DNA of 64,000 nucleotides. It comes from Saprolegnia diclina VS20. Its lineage: Eukaryota > Oomycota > Saprolegniomycetes > Saprolegniales > Saprolegniaceae. The notes beneath the pieces are model-generated. The model was not told the DNA's origin. It saw nothing but the letters and a program-made list of their open reading frames with translations, and did not search any database. The stretch spans positions 343,689 through 407,688 of the forward strand of contig NW_008246077.1 of assembly GCF_000281045.1 (NCBI RefSeq), written 5' to 3'. Position numbers and translations under genes: made by a program. Each line of letters opens with the position of its first letter. Positions within the stretch are counted from its first letter, which is position 1. Shown here one piece after another: positions 22,686 to 32,235 of this stretch.

Positions 22686-24750
22686 GGTGTGGTTGGCAAA
22701 TTGAAAACTGAAAAGAGATGTGACCGGCCACCGGTTGTTGTACATTCCATGGGTGGGCGAGACGACACCGTCCCACGACCCGCATGTTGACATGAACCGG
22801 CCGCACCGTGGGATACCTTTCTGAGTTTGCTCAAGCAACTGACAAGCGAATCTTTGGCCACGTGAACGCGCGCTCGCTATATGATGGATAAAGCTCACTT
22901 GCGACATGCTGTCACCCCTTTCTCACAATGATCTTCATCTTCGTCGGTGCCATCAGCTTTCGCGATCCCACGGCCTTCCTTCTACATGTAGTTTATCGCA
23001 AGTACACATCATCCCATGGTTGGACCATGGTGTCGGACATTCTTGCCCCAGCGCGTCCTCGCTACATCCTTGCCGTTCTTTTGTCACCGATACTATACGT
23101 CAATTCTCTGTCGTCGAGTGTCAAGTAGGTACTGCATGAATACGATTCGGAGAGTTGTGTGTAGTCGGAGTGTAAGGACCGGGATGAGCTGCACGGTGGC
23201 TCGCAGGCCCTATACGCAACGGAGACTTCACCCACACGGCATTGCAGTGTCGTGGTAGGTGTCACCTCGACGATGCTACGAAGTGAGTGCACCGGTCGCA
23301 AAGCGACCTCGCTCAGGAAATATGCATGTGCTTGTCAGCACCGTGTCTCCGGTGCCGCCACGTCAAGTCAATCTGGAAGAAGGGGTTGCTTCAGAATGGA
23401 AAGACTGATAGAGTTGGACCTGCCGCAACATCTGCCGGGCGGCGTGCGGCGGGTGGGGCTTCTGTCACAGACACCTGGTCGGCGCGCACGTTTATGGCCT
23501 ACAAACTCAGACACACGCTCGGTAGGGTGCAGCAGATTCGGCGCTTACGGCCCACCCGTCAACTGCGCCTCCAATAGACAATCCAGGTCCAACAGTGCTT
23601 GGAGCGCTGTGGTACTTCATGAAGAAACGTTCGTCGTGGTGATGGTGGCGTGGCCGCGACGTGAGTTGCAAGACGGCCTTTCTATTGCCAACGGAAGTTG
23701 GCTGCTTCACACGGTGCACCTTCCGCATCTCGGACGACGATCGGGTCACGATGTAATAGACCATGTGTGTGTGTACCTTCGAAAGCGGACGTTGAGCGGC
23801 TTGCGATCATCCCATCATATCGTACCCTACTGCCCTACACCCAGGCCTACACCCTCCCGAGGTCCGCGCGACATGACACTTCTTGCTGCTGTGCGTACAC
23901 TTGATGGATGGATATAAGCGGTTGTACCTCATGCTGGAACAGGCGCAAAGTGGTAGGAGCCCGTGTCCATGCGTCGGCCAGTGCTTCGTTGTCATTCCAA
24001 AAGCAGGTCGAGAGGCTACATTTTTCAGGTGCAAATCTGCTGCTCCTGCTGCTATTACTGTCGCTCGTCGTGCAATTGATGTGTAGCAGGTGGACGACTG
24101 CCCGCGCTTGAAGTTTGCAATCAACACGCTCTGAGAAAGCGACCGATGCATGCGCCCGTGCAGCCTCTGCATCTGGTCGGCAAGCATCTATGCCATTCCG
24201 TGCAGCATGCACCTGGATGCGGCCTCTGCTAAATGCACTTGATCTGTGCACGACGACATATATGTAATTGGACACGGACGGACGCCACGATACATGTTTC
24301 AAATCTAGCGCGATGATGCAAACCAGACTGGAATGGCCTGCTAGCCGAGAATAGGAGCGCCATCCATCTTGCGATCTTGCGCACGCTGGGTTTGACGGTG
24401 GAGTATGCTGGGACACTGGCGCTTGCCGACAACAACTGCAGCATGCTGCCCGGTCTCGCCCTGTCCCTCATCATGATGCTACGAGACTGTCGTTCGTTGT
24501 CGTTCGATGTGCACGGCAGTCAGTTGGGCATTGTATTAAGATGCAGTACGATACATGCAGAGGTTCATTCGCAAAGGATGGCCTCGTAGAGACACGGAGT
24601 CGGAAGCGCCCGCTCAATGACACGGCTTTGATAAGATCGCGGTGTTCGAAAAAAGGCGCGTCGACATTTTGTCCAATCGCGTTGCCTACAGAGCCATGTG
24701 TGCGTGCGATTGGCTAAAATGACAACAGTGCAAGAGTGGCAAGCAGCAAC
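22686..24750. other. Gene-poor 2-kb stretch
   Basis: I could not assemble a convincing gene here. Two fragments deserve note. A plus-strand frame at 22928-23128 reads MIFIFVGAISFRDPTAFLLH and later RYILAVLLSPILYVN, like membrane-spanning exons. A plus-strand segment near 23528-23632 ends in PGPTVLGALWYFMKKR, like a single-pass C-terminus. The composition of the rest is mixed. Two CCAAT-type boxes (near 24672 and 24708) probably belong to the promoter of the neurochondrin gene at 24751. Confidence 0.35.
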
Positions 24751-26794
24751 ATGGGCACGAGCGACGCCAAGCTCGACCAATGTCTCGCGGTTCTCGCGGG
24801 CCCCACGGACGAGCACAAGTTTGCGGGCCTCTTGATGGTCACCAAGCACTTGGCTGACGCCGATGCGACGACGCTGCAGGCGGTGCGGGCGCGCGTGCTG
24901 GCGACCACGGGTGTCGTCTTCTTCCTCCGACTCCTCCACACCAAAGGTGCATGGCCTTCGCCGTCGTCGACAATGGCTCACGACAGAGTGTGAATAGGCA
25001 GCGATGACGAAGCGCTTTCGCCGTACCGCGCTCTGGCTTTGAACCTGATCTCGAGGTAGTACCATCCTCGTCGTGGCTCGGCATACATGTATTGAGCTGG
25101 CCTTGCACCATAGCTTTTGCGGGGATGCAACGCTCGCAAACGAGTTTGCCAAGGCCTCTGTCGTCGCCGATACGCTCGAGGCATTGCAGCTCGGCGTTGC
25201 TGCGGCCAACGTGACTGTGGTCACCGACTGCCATCACGTCCTGCAAGGGCTCTACCTCCACACGTCGTCCGGACGCGAGGTGCAACACATCTCCGTCCCG
25301 AGGTCTTCTGACCGCCTATCATTCTCGTAGCTTTTGATCGAGAACGGACTCGTACCTGCGGTGGTGCAAGCCATGGCGCAGTGCTGTGCGGTGCAGCCGC
25401 TCTCGGACGCGCACGAAGTCATTCTCCAGCACCTCGTGGACCTCGTCCGCAGCATCCACGATCTCTGGAAGGCGCTGTCGTCCCCCGACTTTAACGCGTT
25501 GCTGCATTGTTTTGGTGCGATCGAGTCGCGGTCGCTTGCCAAGTGCCATTTACAAGAGCTGCTGCTGCGCGCGCCGGACGAGCGCTGGCTCGACGCTCCG
25601 CTCGCCGACGTCGTGTCCGGTCTCTTTGGCGCGTGGCCAGAGCACGGACACGCCTCGACGCAGCGTCGAGACACGTCGCTCGCGCTCATTGAGCGCCTCT
25701 TCTCGACCGTCGGTGGCGCGTGGCTTGTCCCGACGCCCGACGCCGCCGGTGACCTCGTCGTTCTCGTTGTCCAGTTGGCCGCCATCGAAGCCAAACTGCT
25801 CTTGGATGACGCCGAGCGGGCGTGGATCGACGTCCGCGTCAACGACAGCGCCGTCGAAGTCATCGATGCCGCCGACGACCGGCTCACGCGCATGGTTCCG
25901 ATCTGCTATGGCATTCTGGAGGCCATTGTGTCGATGCTGGCCGGATCGCGCCCTGATATTGTCGACGCGTCGCTGCTCTCGGGACCGGTACTCGCACAGC
26001 TCCAGGATGCGCTCGGCGAGGTCTTTACGGTCGTGCTTCAGTTTCTAACGACGGCGCGGGACTTTGTCGCGACGTTCCCGACCTCGCTCGCCCTCGATAT
26101 GGTGGTCTACGCCAGCGTCCGCGTCTTTGGCGCGTGGCTGGCCGAAGAGTCGGACTTTTGCCAAGCGGACGTGCTCCAGCTGCTGCCCTTCCTATTGCAG
26201 TACCAGCCGTCGCTCGTCACCGACGCATCGCCGTTGCAGAACGACGACGACGACGACGAGCTCGACTCGGACGACGAGGCGCCGCCGACACCGCTGCTCA
26301 CCGACCCGCTGCACTTTTTACTCCCGGGTCTCCTCTCACTGTCAGCCGACGAGACCGTGGCCAATGTCATCTTGGACGATGACGCTGTCTTGCAGCGCGT
26401 GCTGCAGTTTGGCGTCAGCGTCTGCGCCAACGCCGAGAGCCCTGGTGTCGTCACGCTGTGTCTTGGTGTCTCTATGAATTTGTTGCTCCTTGGGTCGCCG
26501 TCGTTCACGGCCAAAGCCCGCTTCCAGAAGACACTGCCGGTGTACATGAAGCTCGCACAACTGACAGGCCAGCGTTGCATGACGAGCCGCGTGTACGACG
26601 ACGACGCGACGTCACTGCTCTTGCATCTGCTCAACTACTGCCTCTTGGTCCTTCTGGGCGCGTCGACTACGAGCTCCGACAAGGCCTTTCGCGCCACGCT
26701 CGAGTGGGCGCAAGCGCATGCGCCGCCGATCGAGTGCGACGCCAGCTACGACCTCCACGCACTCTTGCTGCACTTGGCCGCCCGCTACACGTAA
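24751..26794 (+). CDS. Neurochondrin family ARM-like protein
   Basis: Spliced gene of 627 residues. Exons are 24751-24946, 24998-25055, 25114-25279 and 25331-26794, with introns of 51, 58 and 51 nt. The N-terminus follows the neurochondrin pattern: LDQCLAVLAGPTDEHKFAGL followed by LLMVTKHL, then VVFFLRLLHTK, and after the first intron YRALALNLIS. The remainder is leucine-rich helical repeats ending HALLLHLAARYT, with an acidic loop (NDDDDDELDSDDEAPP) about two-thirds along. Neurochondrin homologues occur widely in eukaryotes; animal members affect signalling and vesicle processes, but a protist role is not defined. The length is slightly below the animal protein. CCAAT-type boxes lie about 40 and 80 bp upstream. 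Confidence 0.8.
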
Positions 26795-26901
26795 AAGACG
26801 ACCTGTAGAATCGGGTTAAATTAAGGTTAACAAGATGTTTCGCAGAGAGGGGTGGATCTAGTCTGCCACAAGGGCTTCCACCGCGCAGCACGCTTCAAAA
26901 A

Positions 26902-27708
26902 TCAGACCGTCGACGCAATCTCGTGCGCCGCCGACTCGAGGCGCGCACGTTTCGCACTCGGGCCGTTGGTAGGCTCTAACGACCGGCAACGCCGGCGCGA
27001 GGCAGGCGGCGCGCGCGCCGGGGGCGACGTGATCGTGCACTCTTCGCCGACCGCATCAAGCTCGTGGACGCTGGCCTGCTGCATGATGCGTGCGTTCATG
27101 ACGGGCGGCATGGATGCAATGTCGCTGCAGCAGGCGCCATTTGCAGTGAGACTCGGCGGGTTGCGGCGTACGCGGGCATTCACGACCGCTCGAATGACCT
27201 GATTGCTCGCCGGCAGCTCCAGGAGCTGCGCCGTGGGCATGTTGGCCTGTGACTGCTGCAAAATGATCGTCGTGTTGATCGCGTACACCGAGTAGTTGCT
27301 GTACGCGTCGGTCGGCAGCTGGTGGCGACAGGTCGGGCACGTCGAGTGGAGCTTCAGCCACGGGTCAATGCAATGGGCGTGGAATGAGTGGCGGCACGGT
27401 AGCTCGACGCTGAGCTCGTCGCCAAACGCCTCCATGCACACAACGCAGGCCGACTCGTCTGATGTCGCGACCAGGTTCTCCTTGAGGCCATCGACGTACG
27501 AGGCGGACGCAGGCGAGACCGAATTGAGCTGCGGCATGATGTAGCGGATGATGCTCTGCACCCAGCGCGGGCTCTTGAAGAGGCGCAGCGCGTCCTTGAT
27601 GTGCGAGTTGGGCGGCGCCGCGTACCGGACGTTCACGCGGATGGCGAGGTCCATTTCGCAGGTGGCAGCAGAATCGGAAGTGAGCAGTTCATGGCGGCGA
27701 GGTCGCAT
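26902..27708 (-). CDS. RING-H2 finger protein (probable E3 ubiquitin ligase)
   Basis: Single exon, up to 268 residues from the ATG at 27708; an ATG at 27654 (MDLAIRVNVRY) is an equally plausible start. The RING-H2 finger lies at about residues 88-127: CVVCMEAFGDE, LPCRHSFHAHCIDPWLK, then CPTCR, with C3H2C3 ligands and the Trp that contacts E2 enzymes. It therefore probably recruits a ubiquitin-conjugating enzyme. The N-terminal part is a short helical region, and the C-terminal half is Ala/Arg-rich with KRAR near the end, a possible nuclear signal. No membrane segment is seen. It is convergent with the neurochondrin gene at 107 bp. Confidence 0.85.
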   Translation of the reverse strand: MRPRRHELLTSDSAATCEMDLAIRVNVRYAAPPNSHIKDALRLFKSPRWVQSIIRYIMPQLNSVSPASASYVDGLKENLVATSDESACVVCMEAFGDELSVELPCRHSFHAHCIDPWLKLHSTCPTCRHQLPTDAYSNYSVYAINTTIILQQSQANMPTAQLLELPASNQVIRAVVNARVRRNPPSLTANGACCSDIASMPPVMNARIMQQASVHELDAVGEECTITSPPARAPPASRRRCRSLEPTNGPSAKRARLESAAHEIASTV

Positions 27709-28088
27709 ATATGGCACGCCCGCCTAATGCGAATTCTATTTCGGTTGCGGCAAAGCACGAGATCCGAACGGGAATTTCGCCCGTCGTTCGTTTCAGCTTT
27801 ATTTAAGTATCTAAATTTTTGTATCCAAATAATAAAAATGTACGCCAACGGGTGTTTCGCACGGATCCGAGGTGGCGGCTCACAAACGACGCGCGTCTTT
27901 TTATTGTATTTTTACGCTCAAAACGCCTGGTTTCAGGCTCCGGTAGGACTTTTGCCCCGTCGCTTTCTGGGACGCCGGGCCGTTGGCCCTTATTCGAGGG
28001 CTTCCGGTAGGACCCGAAGCGACGGGGCGGTTGCCCACGTTTAGTTAGTCGCTCCCAATGTATTTTGAACCATCATGATGGCGTTGCG
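27709..28088. other. Intergenic, holds a small repeat cluster
   Basis: About 380 bp, AT-rich in the first half (27780-27840), which includes the promoter of the RING gene. The second half holds the inverted and direct repeats listed separately (27940-28028). No coding exon is supported. Confidence 0.5.
27940..28028. repeat. 12-bp inverted repeat with nested direct repeats
   Basis: GCCCCGTCGCTT at 27954-27965 is repeated inverted as AAGCGACGGGGC at 28017-28028. The direct repeat CCGGTAGGAC occurs at 27940-27949 and 28004-28013. The arrangement may be a remnant of a small inverted-repeat element or a structured 3' region. No flanking target duplication is visible. Confidence 0.6.
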
Positions 28089-29958
28089 CTAATTATACGA
28101 CAGCGCCGCCATCAAAGCTCGTCCGAAACGAAGCCAGTATAACAACCCAAGTGCAAGGTGAGGAGTCTTCAATTTACGCCTGTCGGTAGTATGGTCGCGC
28201 GGCCAACGTTCACGCGCAACTCTACAGTGCATGCTTCTTGAGCGCACTGGATACGAGAGAAGACGACACAAAGATGGCTCGTCGTCGCTGGCGTACCATG
28301 AAGAAGGGCGTGGAGAGCCAGAAGCTGCTGCGCCCACGCGCGCTGGTCTGATGCGCCCTGCGTCGTCACGTCGGCGACATTGCGCTGCAATTGCAGCACC
28401 TGCAAGAAAAGGCCTTGCGCGATATTACTTGATGGCCAATGTAGCGTCTACCTGTGTGCCAATGTGGACTTGGAACGCATGCAAGGACGCAGCGACTTGA
28501 CCGATGCGTGTCTCGACCGCCGAGAGATGTGCCCGCACTTCAACAATCGGCGTCTCGTCGGGCGCCTGTGGCGTCGGCTCAGATATCACACGCCTGATCT
28601 TGGTCGCGTACGGTCCCTTCCCACGTTGGCGGCGGCGACGGGGCGCACGTTTTCTGGGCTTTGAGCACGGCAATCTCACTGGCCCACGCCTGTTGCGCAA
28701 CATCGAAGCGCTGCGAAAGGTCCATGGGTAACTTTGTCGCCATCTACGAGACCTTGTCTTTGAGACGTCGTGCTACGTTGTTGTAGCTCATTACGTGGTG
28801 GAGCTTTTGCGTCAGCTCCTCGAGTTCCAACACCACGTGCTCGTGCTTGGCCGCCGCGCCGCGCGCGAGCTCCCGCAGGCGATTCGTGAGCGCATCAAAC
28901 TGCAACCGGTCCGCGCTCCGGTAGGCACTCATGTCGGCCTTTCTAATTTTGAAAATGTGATGACGTGGCACGACGAGACACGTGAAAACGAACATCGCTT
29001 CCACGTCCATGTGCAGCTCGTCACATCGGTGCTTTTCCGTCGTTGCATGCAGCATGGTTCTAGCATGGGATTTAATCTATCGAACGATAGAAGAAGCCAA
29101 GTACTCGCGGCCGGACGGGCGCGCTAAATGGAGCTGCAGTTGCGCCTTCTCGAGCCCAAAGAGCTTTTCATCCAACGCCGTCAACTTGGCTTCAAACGTG
29201 TGAAACGACTAGTCAATCGTCGTGCTAGTAACCTAGTTTAGGACGTTGTCGTACTGTCAATGTTGCGTCCGACTCCTTCTGCGCTTGCTCGCGCATCTTC
29301 TCGAGAAGCCCGTGGGTTTGGCCCAGTCGGCCATTGGCAGCGCTCCAGAACGAGTCCATCTAATGCCATCACGTCCAAGTTGCTGCATCTCGCGCGCCAA
29401 TGGTCATACTTCGCCCCGCATGACGGCCATGTGCTCCTTCATCGCTGCGACTTCGGTCTTGACCTCTTGCAAATGCCGCCGGTATTTCTACAGCCACCAT
29501 CGCCACCGTTCTATTCACCACGTGTTTACCTGCTGCTCTTGAGCCACGCTGTAGTGCAGACGATCCATCTTCTTGTCAATTTGGTCGTGCAGCGCGACGT
29601 GGGCAGCGTGCTGGTGGGTGCGCAGGGCTTCCAACTGCCACATGTGCATTCCACCACTCTATCGTTGGAGACGTTCAAGTACCTGCTGCTGCAAAGATAA
29701 AAACGTCTCTTGGGACGCTGCTTCGAGCTCCAACTGCTCTTGGCTGTCGCGCTCGAGGGCCTACGCGCATGACATACCGTAGAGCCCGCTGTCGCACCCA
29801 ACCTGCACAGCCGCGCGCAGCGCATCGACTTGCGGCACAATCGACGCCGTGAGCGTCACGAGGTCGGTTTTCGCCTTCTTCGCGTGCTCTTCGGCCTTCT
29901 CGCGGCGCCGGCGCTCGACCACGAGGTTGGGGCTCCCGCCGAGGACGTGCGCCTTCAT
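28089..29958 (-). CDS. Coiled-coil protein, twelve exons
   Basis: Spliced gene of 445 residues. Exons in transcription order are 29958-29803, 29760-29683, 29634-29530, 29487-29410, 29359-29255, 29208-29117, 29059-28982, 28942-28795, 28743-28649, 28593-28452, 28399-28297 and 28246-28089; introns are 39-57 nt. Nearly every exon encodes amphipathic helix: VVERRRREKAEEHAKKAKTD, LERDSQEQLELEAASQ, KYRRHLQEVKTEVAAMKEHM, MDSFWSAANGRLGQ, LRELARGAAAKHEHVV. The product is therefore an almost continuous coiled coil, as in basal-body or flagellar structural proteins; that role is a guess. Exon joins around 29117 and 28982 have alternatives, and the last exon (RSRSMHCRVARERWPRDH) is the least certain. It is divergent from the next gene with only 77 bp between start codons. 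Confidence 0.7.
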
Positions 29959-30035
29959 TCGAAGATTTGCACATCGTGAAACGACGCGTCGTGGGAAAAG
30001 ACTCGTCGTCGTTACACCGTCCCGGCTCGCCGACC

Positions 30036-32167
30036 ATGGACATCTACCGGCTCGGGAAGCTCAAGCTCTTTCGGAAGAAGAAGGGACAGGACCTCCGTGC
30101 GCAGAGCGTGTACGACCTCCAGCGGTACGTTTTGACGTAGCGACCATCGTGCCACGACGGTGCGCAGGTTTCGGGCGTTGTACCTTGGCGCGACGCAGAG
30201 TCGGGGCCTCGCACCGCCGCCCGCCTTTGACAAGGTACAGCTTTGCTGTGGAAATGGCTACATGTCGTGTCGAGTAGTGCGTCTACAAGGCGATTTCAAC
30301 GCAATCGAACCTCGTGCTCGTGGACTTTCGTGGCCAAGACGTGAGCGACAATCAGCTGCTCGCACTAGTCGAGACGCTCCTTGAGATTCCGATCCTTTCG
30401 AGCCTCGACTTGCGCGACAACCTCATTACAGAAGAGGTGCGCGTTGCCATACCTGGGCCGCGATTTAGAACGCTCGTAGGGCGGTCTCTCCATCTTGGAG
30501 CTGCTCCGCCACCAGCTCATTAGCGCCAAAGCCAAGAGCGCGGGACCGGTAGACACGAGTAGCGTCTTGTCCAGCGTGAACCGTGAATGTCTAGTCGTTG
30601 GAGTACACGCGCTTGATCACAAAGGTCGATCTGCGCGGCAACAACGTGTCCGAGCCGACGCTGCAGACGATTCGGCAGGTATGATTTGTCTGGCGTCTCG
30701 GGTTGTGACGGACGCTAGTACACGGCGATGCTGGCGCGGGAAGACAAGCGGCTCCAGATCAAGTCGATCTTGAACCAACTCGACTACAACGCGTCCGGGT
30801 CGCTCGATGAGAACGAAGTGCGCATTGCACTCAAGCTCGCGAGCGGCGTCGAGCCGACAAAGAAGGAAGTCGGGAACATCATGGAGCAGCTCGGGCTGCT
30901 GAGCTGGCAGCTCTCGAACGGCCCGTCCCCGTCCCAGAAGCAAACGTCCGAAGCGAGCTTGCGCGCGGCGCTGGAGAACATTCTTCTCGCACGCTTCGCG
31001 CGGTCGCCCGCCAAGAAGGACATGGAAGGGATGCCGCCACTCGAGTCCCTTGCGCACATTCGCCATGCTGAGCTCACGATGCCGTCCAACTACAATGCTG
31101 AAGACCCGAGTGATGACGACGACCAAGTGCCGCCAATGGTCGCCGCCGCACGACGCAGCTCTGTGCGCCTTGGAAGCAGCCTCTCCTCGCTGAGTAGTCA
31201 CGTTTCGTCCGAGGGTACCATCTCACCAGACGACGTCGAGATGCCGCCGCTGGATCTCGAGTCGCCTCCGACGAGCCGCCCACCGTCGCCCACGGCAGCT
31301 GCGCGTCCCCCGCCGATCGTGATCCCGGTGCAGCAATCGTTGTCACCGATGCCATCGCCGGTTGTGTCGCCGGTTGCATCCCCAGTGGCCGCGGAACACT
31401 ACGTGCACCGCAGCAGTGACGCATCTGTAGTCATGCACATGATCTCGCCTCTGCTTTCGCCCGTCCAGACGCCGCCCACGTCCCCGACAATGACTCTCAT
31501 GACGCCACATCGTGAGGCGCAGCCGATAGCAGACGCGATGCCGTCAACTAACACGTCGATTCTACCGCCGCCACTGCTTCCAGTAACCCCCGAGGCGCCT
31601 CACCCCCCGGTCGTAGCAACGTCGTTTGCACCCACTGCCATCGATCCACCAGTGCCTGCTCCCGAGGATGCCGCGAATGTGCAACCACCAACGAGCGAGT
31701 CGGAAGCGAATCTTGGCGAAGACCCAAGGCCCAATGCTGCATTCATAAACTCACCCACGTCGTCGCTATCAGCCGGCGACTGCATGTCCCCACCTGATGC
31801 GTCACCTTGCACGTCACCGGTCGCGGCGCTCGTCGCTCCTTTGCCAGCGCCGCTTTTGCCCCCGAGCTCACCGCCCTTTGCAGCTTTAGCGTCGGCGATG
31901 GCGCCCTCCAGTCCCAGTCGATTGCAGTCCGTCAGCGAACGGCGCGTCTCGTTGGAGAGCCTCGCCAACGGCGACGACAGCGACGACGACGATCCATTTG
32001 AGCTGGCATCGCCGGAAGAATCCCGGAGTCTTGAAACCGCAACGGCGTCGATCTTGGAGATGACGGTGGTCGACGACGCCCGCTGCGAAGACGAGGCAAC
32101 CTCCGAGCCTGGTACACCGTACACATGCGAGCAGCAGCCGGCCATGTACCAAGGCTACGAGCGGTGA
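30036..32167 (+). CDS. LRR / EF-hand protein with long Pro-Ser-rich tail
   Basis: Spliced gene of 638 residues. Exons are 30036-30124, 30168-30234, 30278-30436, 30480-30548, 30595-30678 and 30719-32167, with introns of 40-46 nt. Residues about 50-150 form leucine-rich repeats (NLVLVDFRGQDVSDNQLLAL, LSSLDLRDNLITEEGGL, ITKVDLRGNNVSEPTLQTI). An EF-hand-like loop follows (LDYNASGSLDENEVRIAL). From about residue 250 the chain is rich in Pro, Ser and Asp and predicted disordered, with many SP/TP sites that could be kinase targets. The layout suggests a calcium-responsive adaptor, but no partner can be named. It shares a 77-bp divergent promoter with the coiled-coil gene, and 68 bp separate its stop from the next LRR gene. 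Confidence 0.82.
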
Positions 32168-32235
32168 CCCTAATTCGGTACAAGTTCGGTATTTGATACG
32201 AAATTAGGGTCGCGGCCAAGCTTCAACACCCGCAA

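Noticed and set aside
23252-23917. Plus-strand open frame of 221 codons
   Set aside because: The composition is Arg/Ser-rich without hydrophobic periodicity or family text; two competing frames overlap it. It is left as unresolved rather than called a gene.
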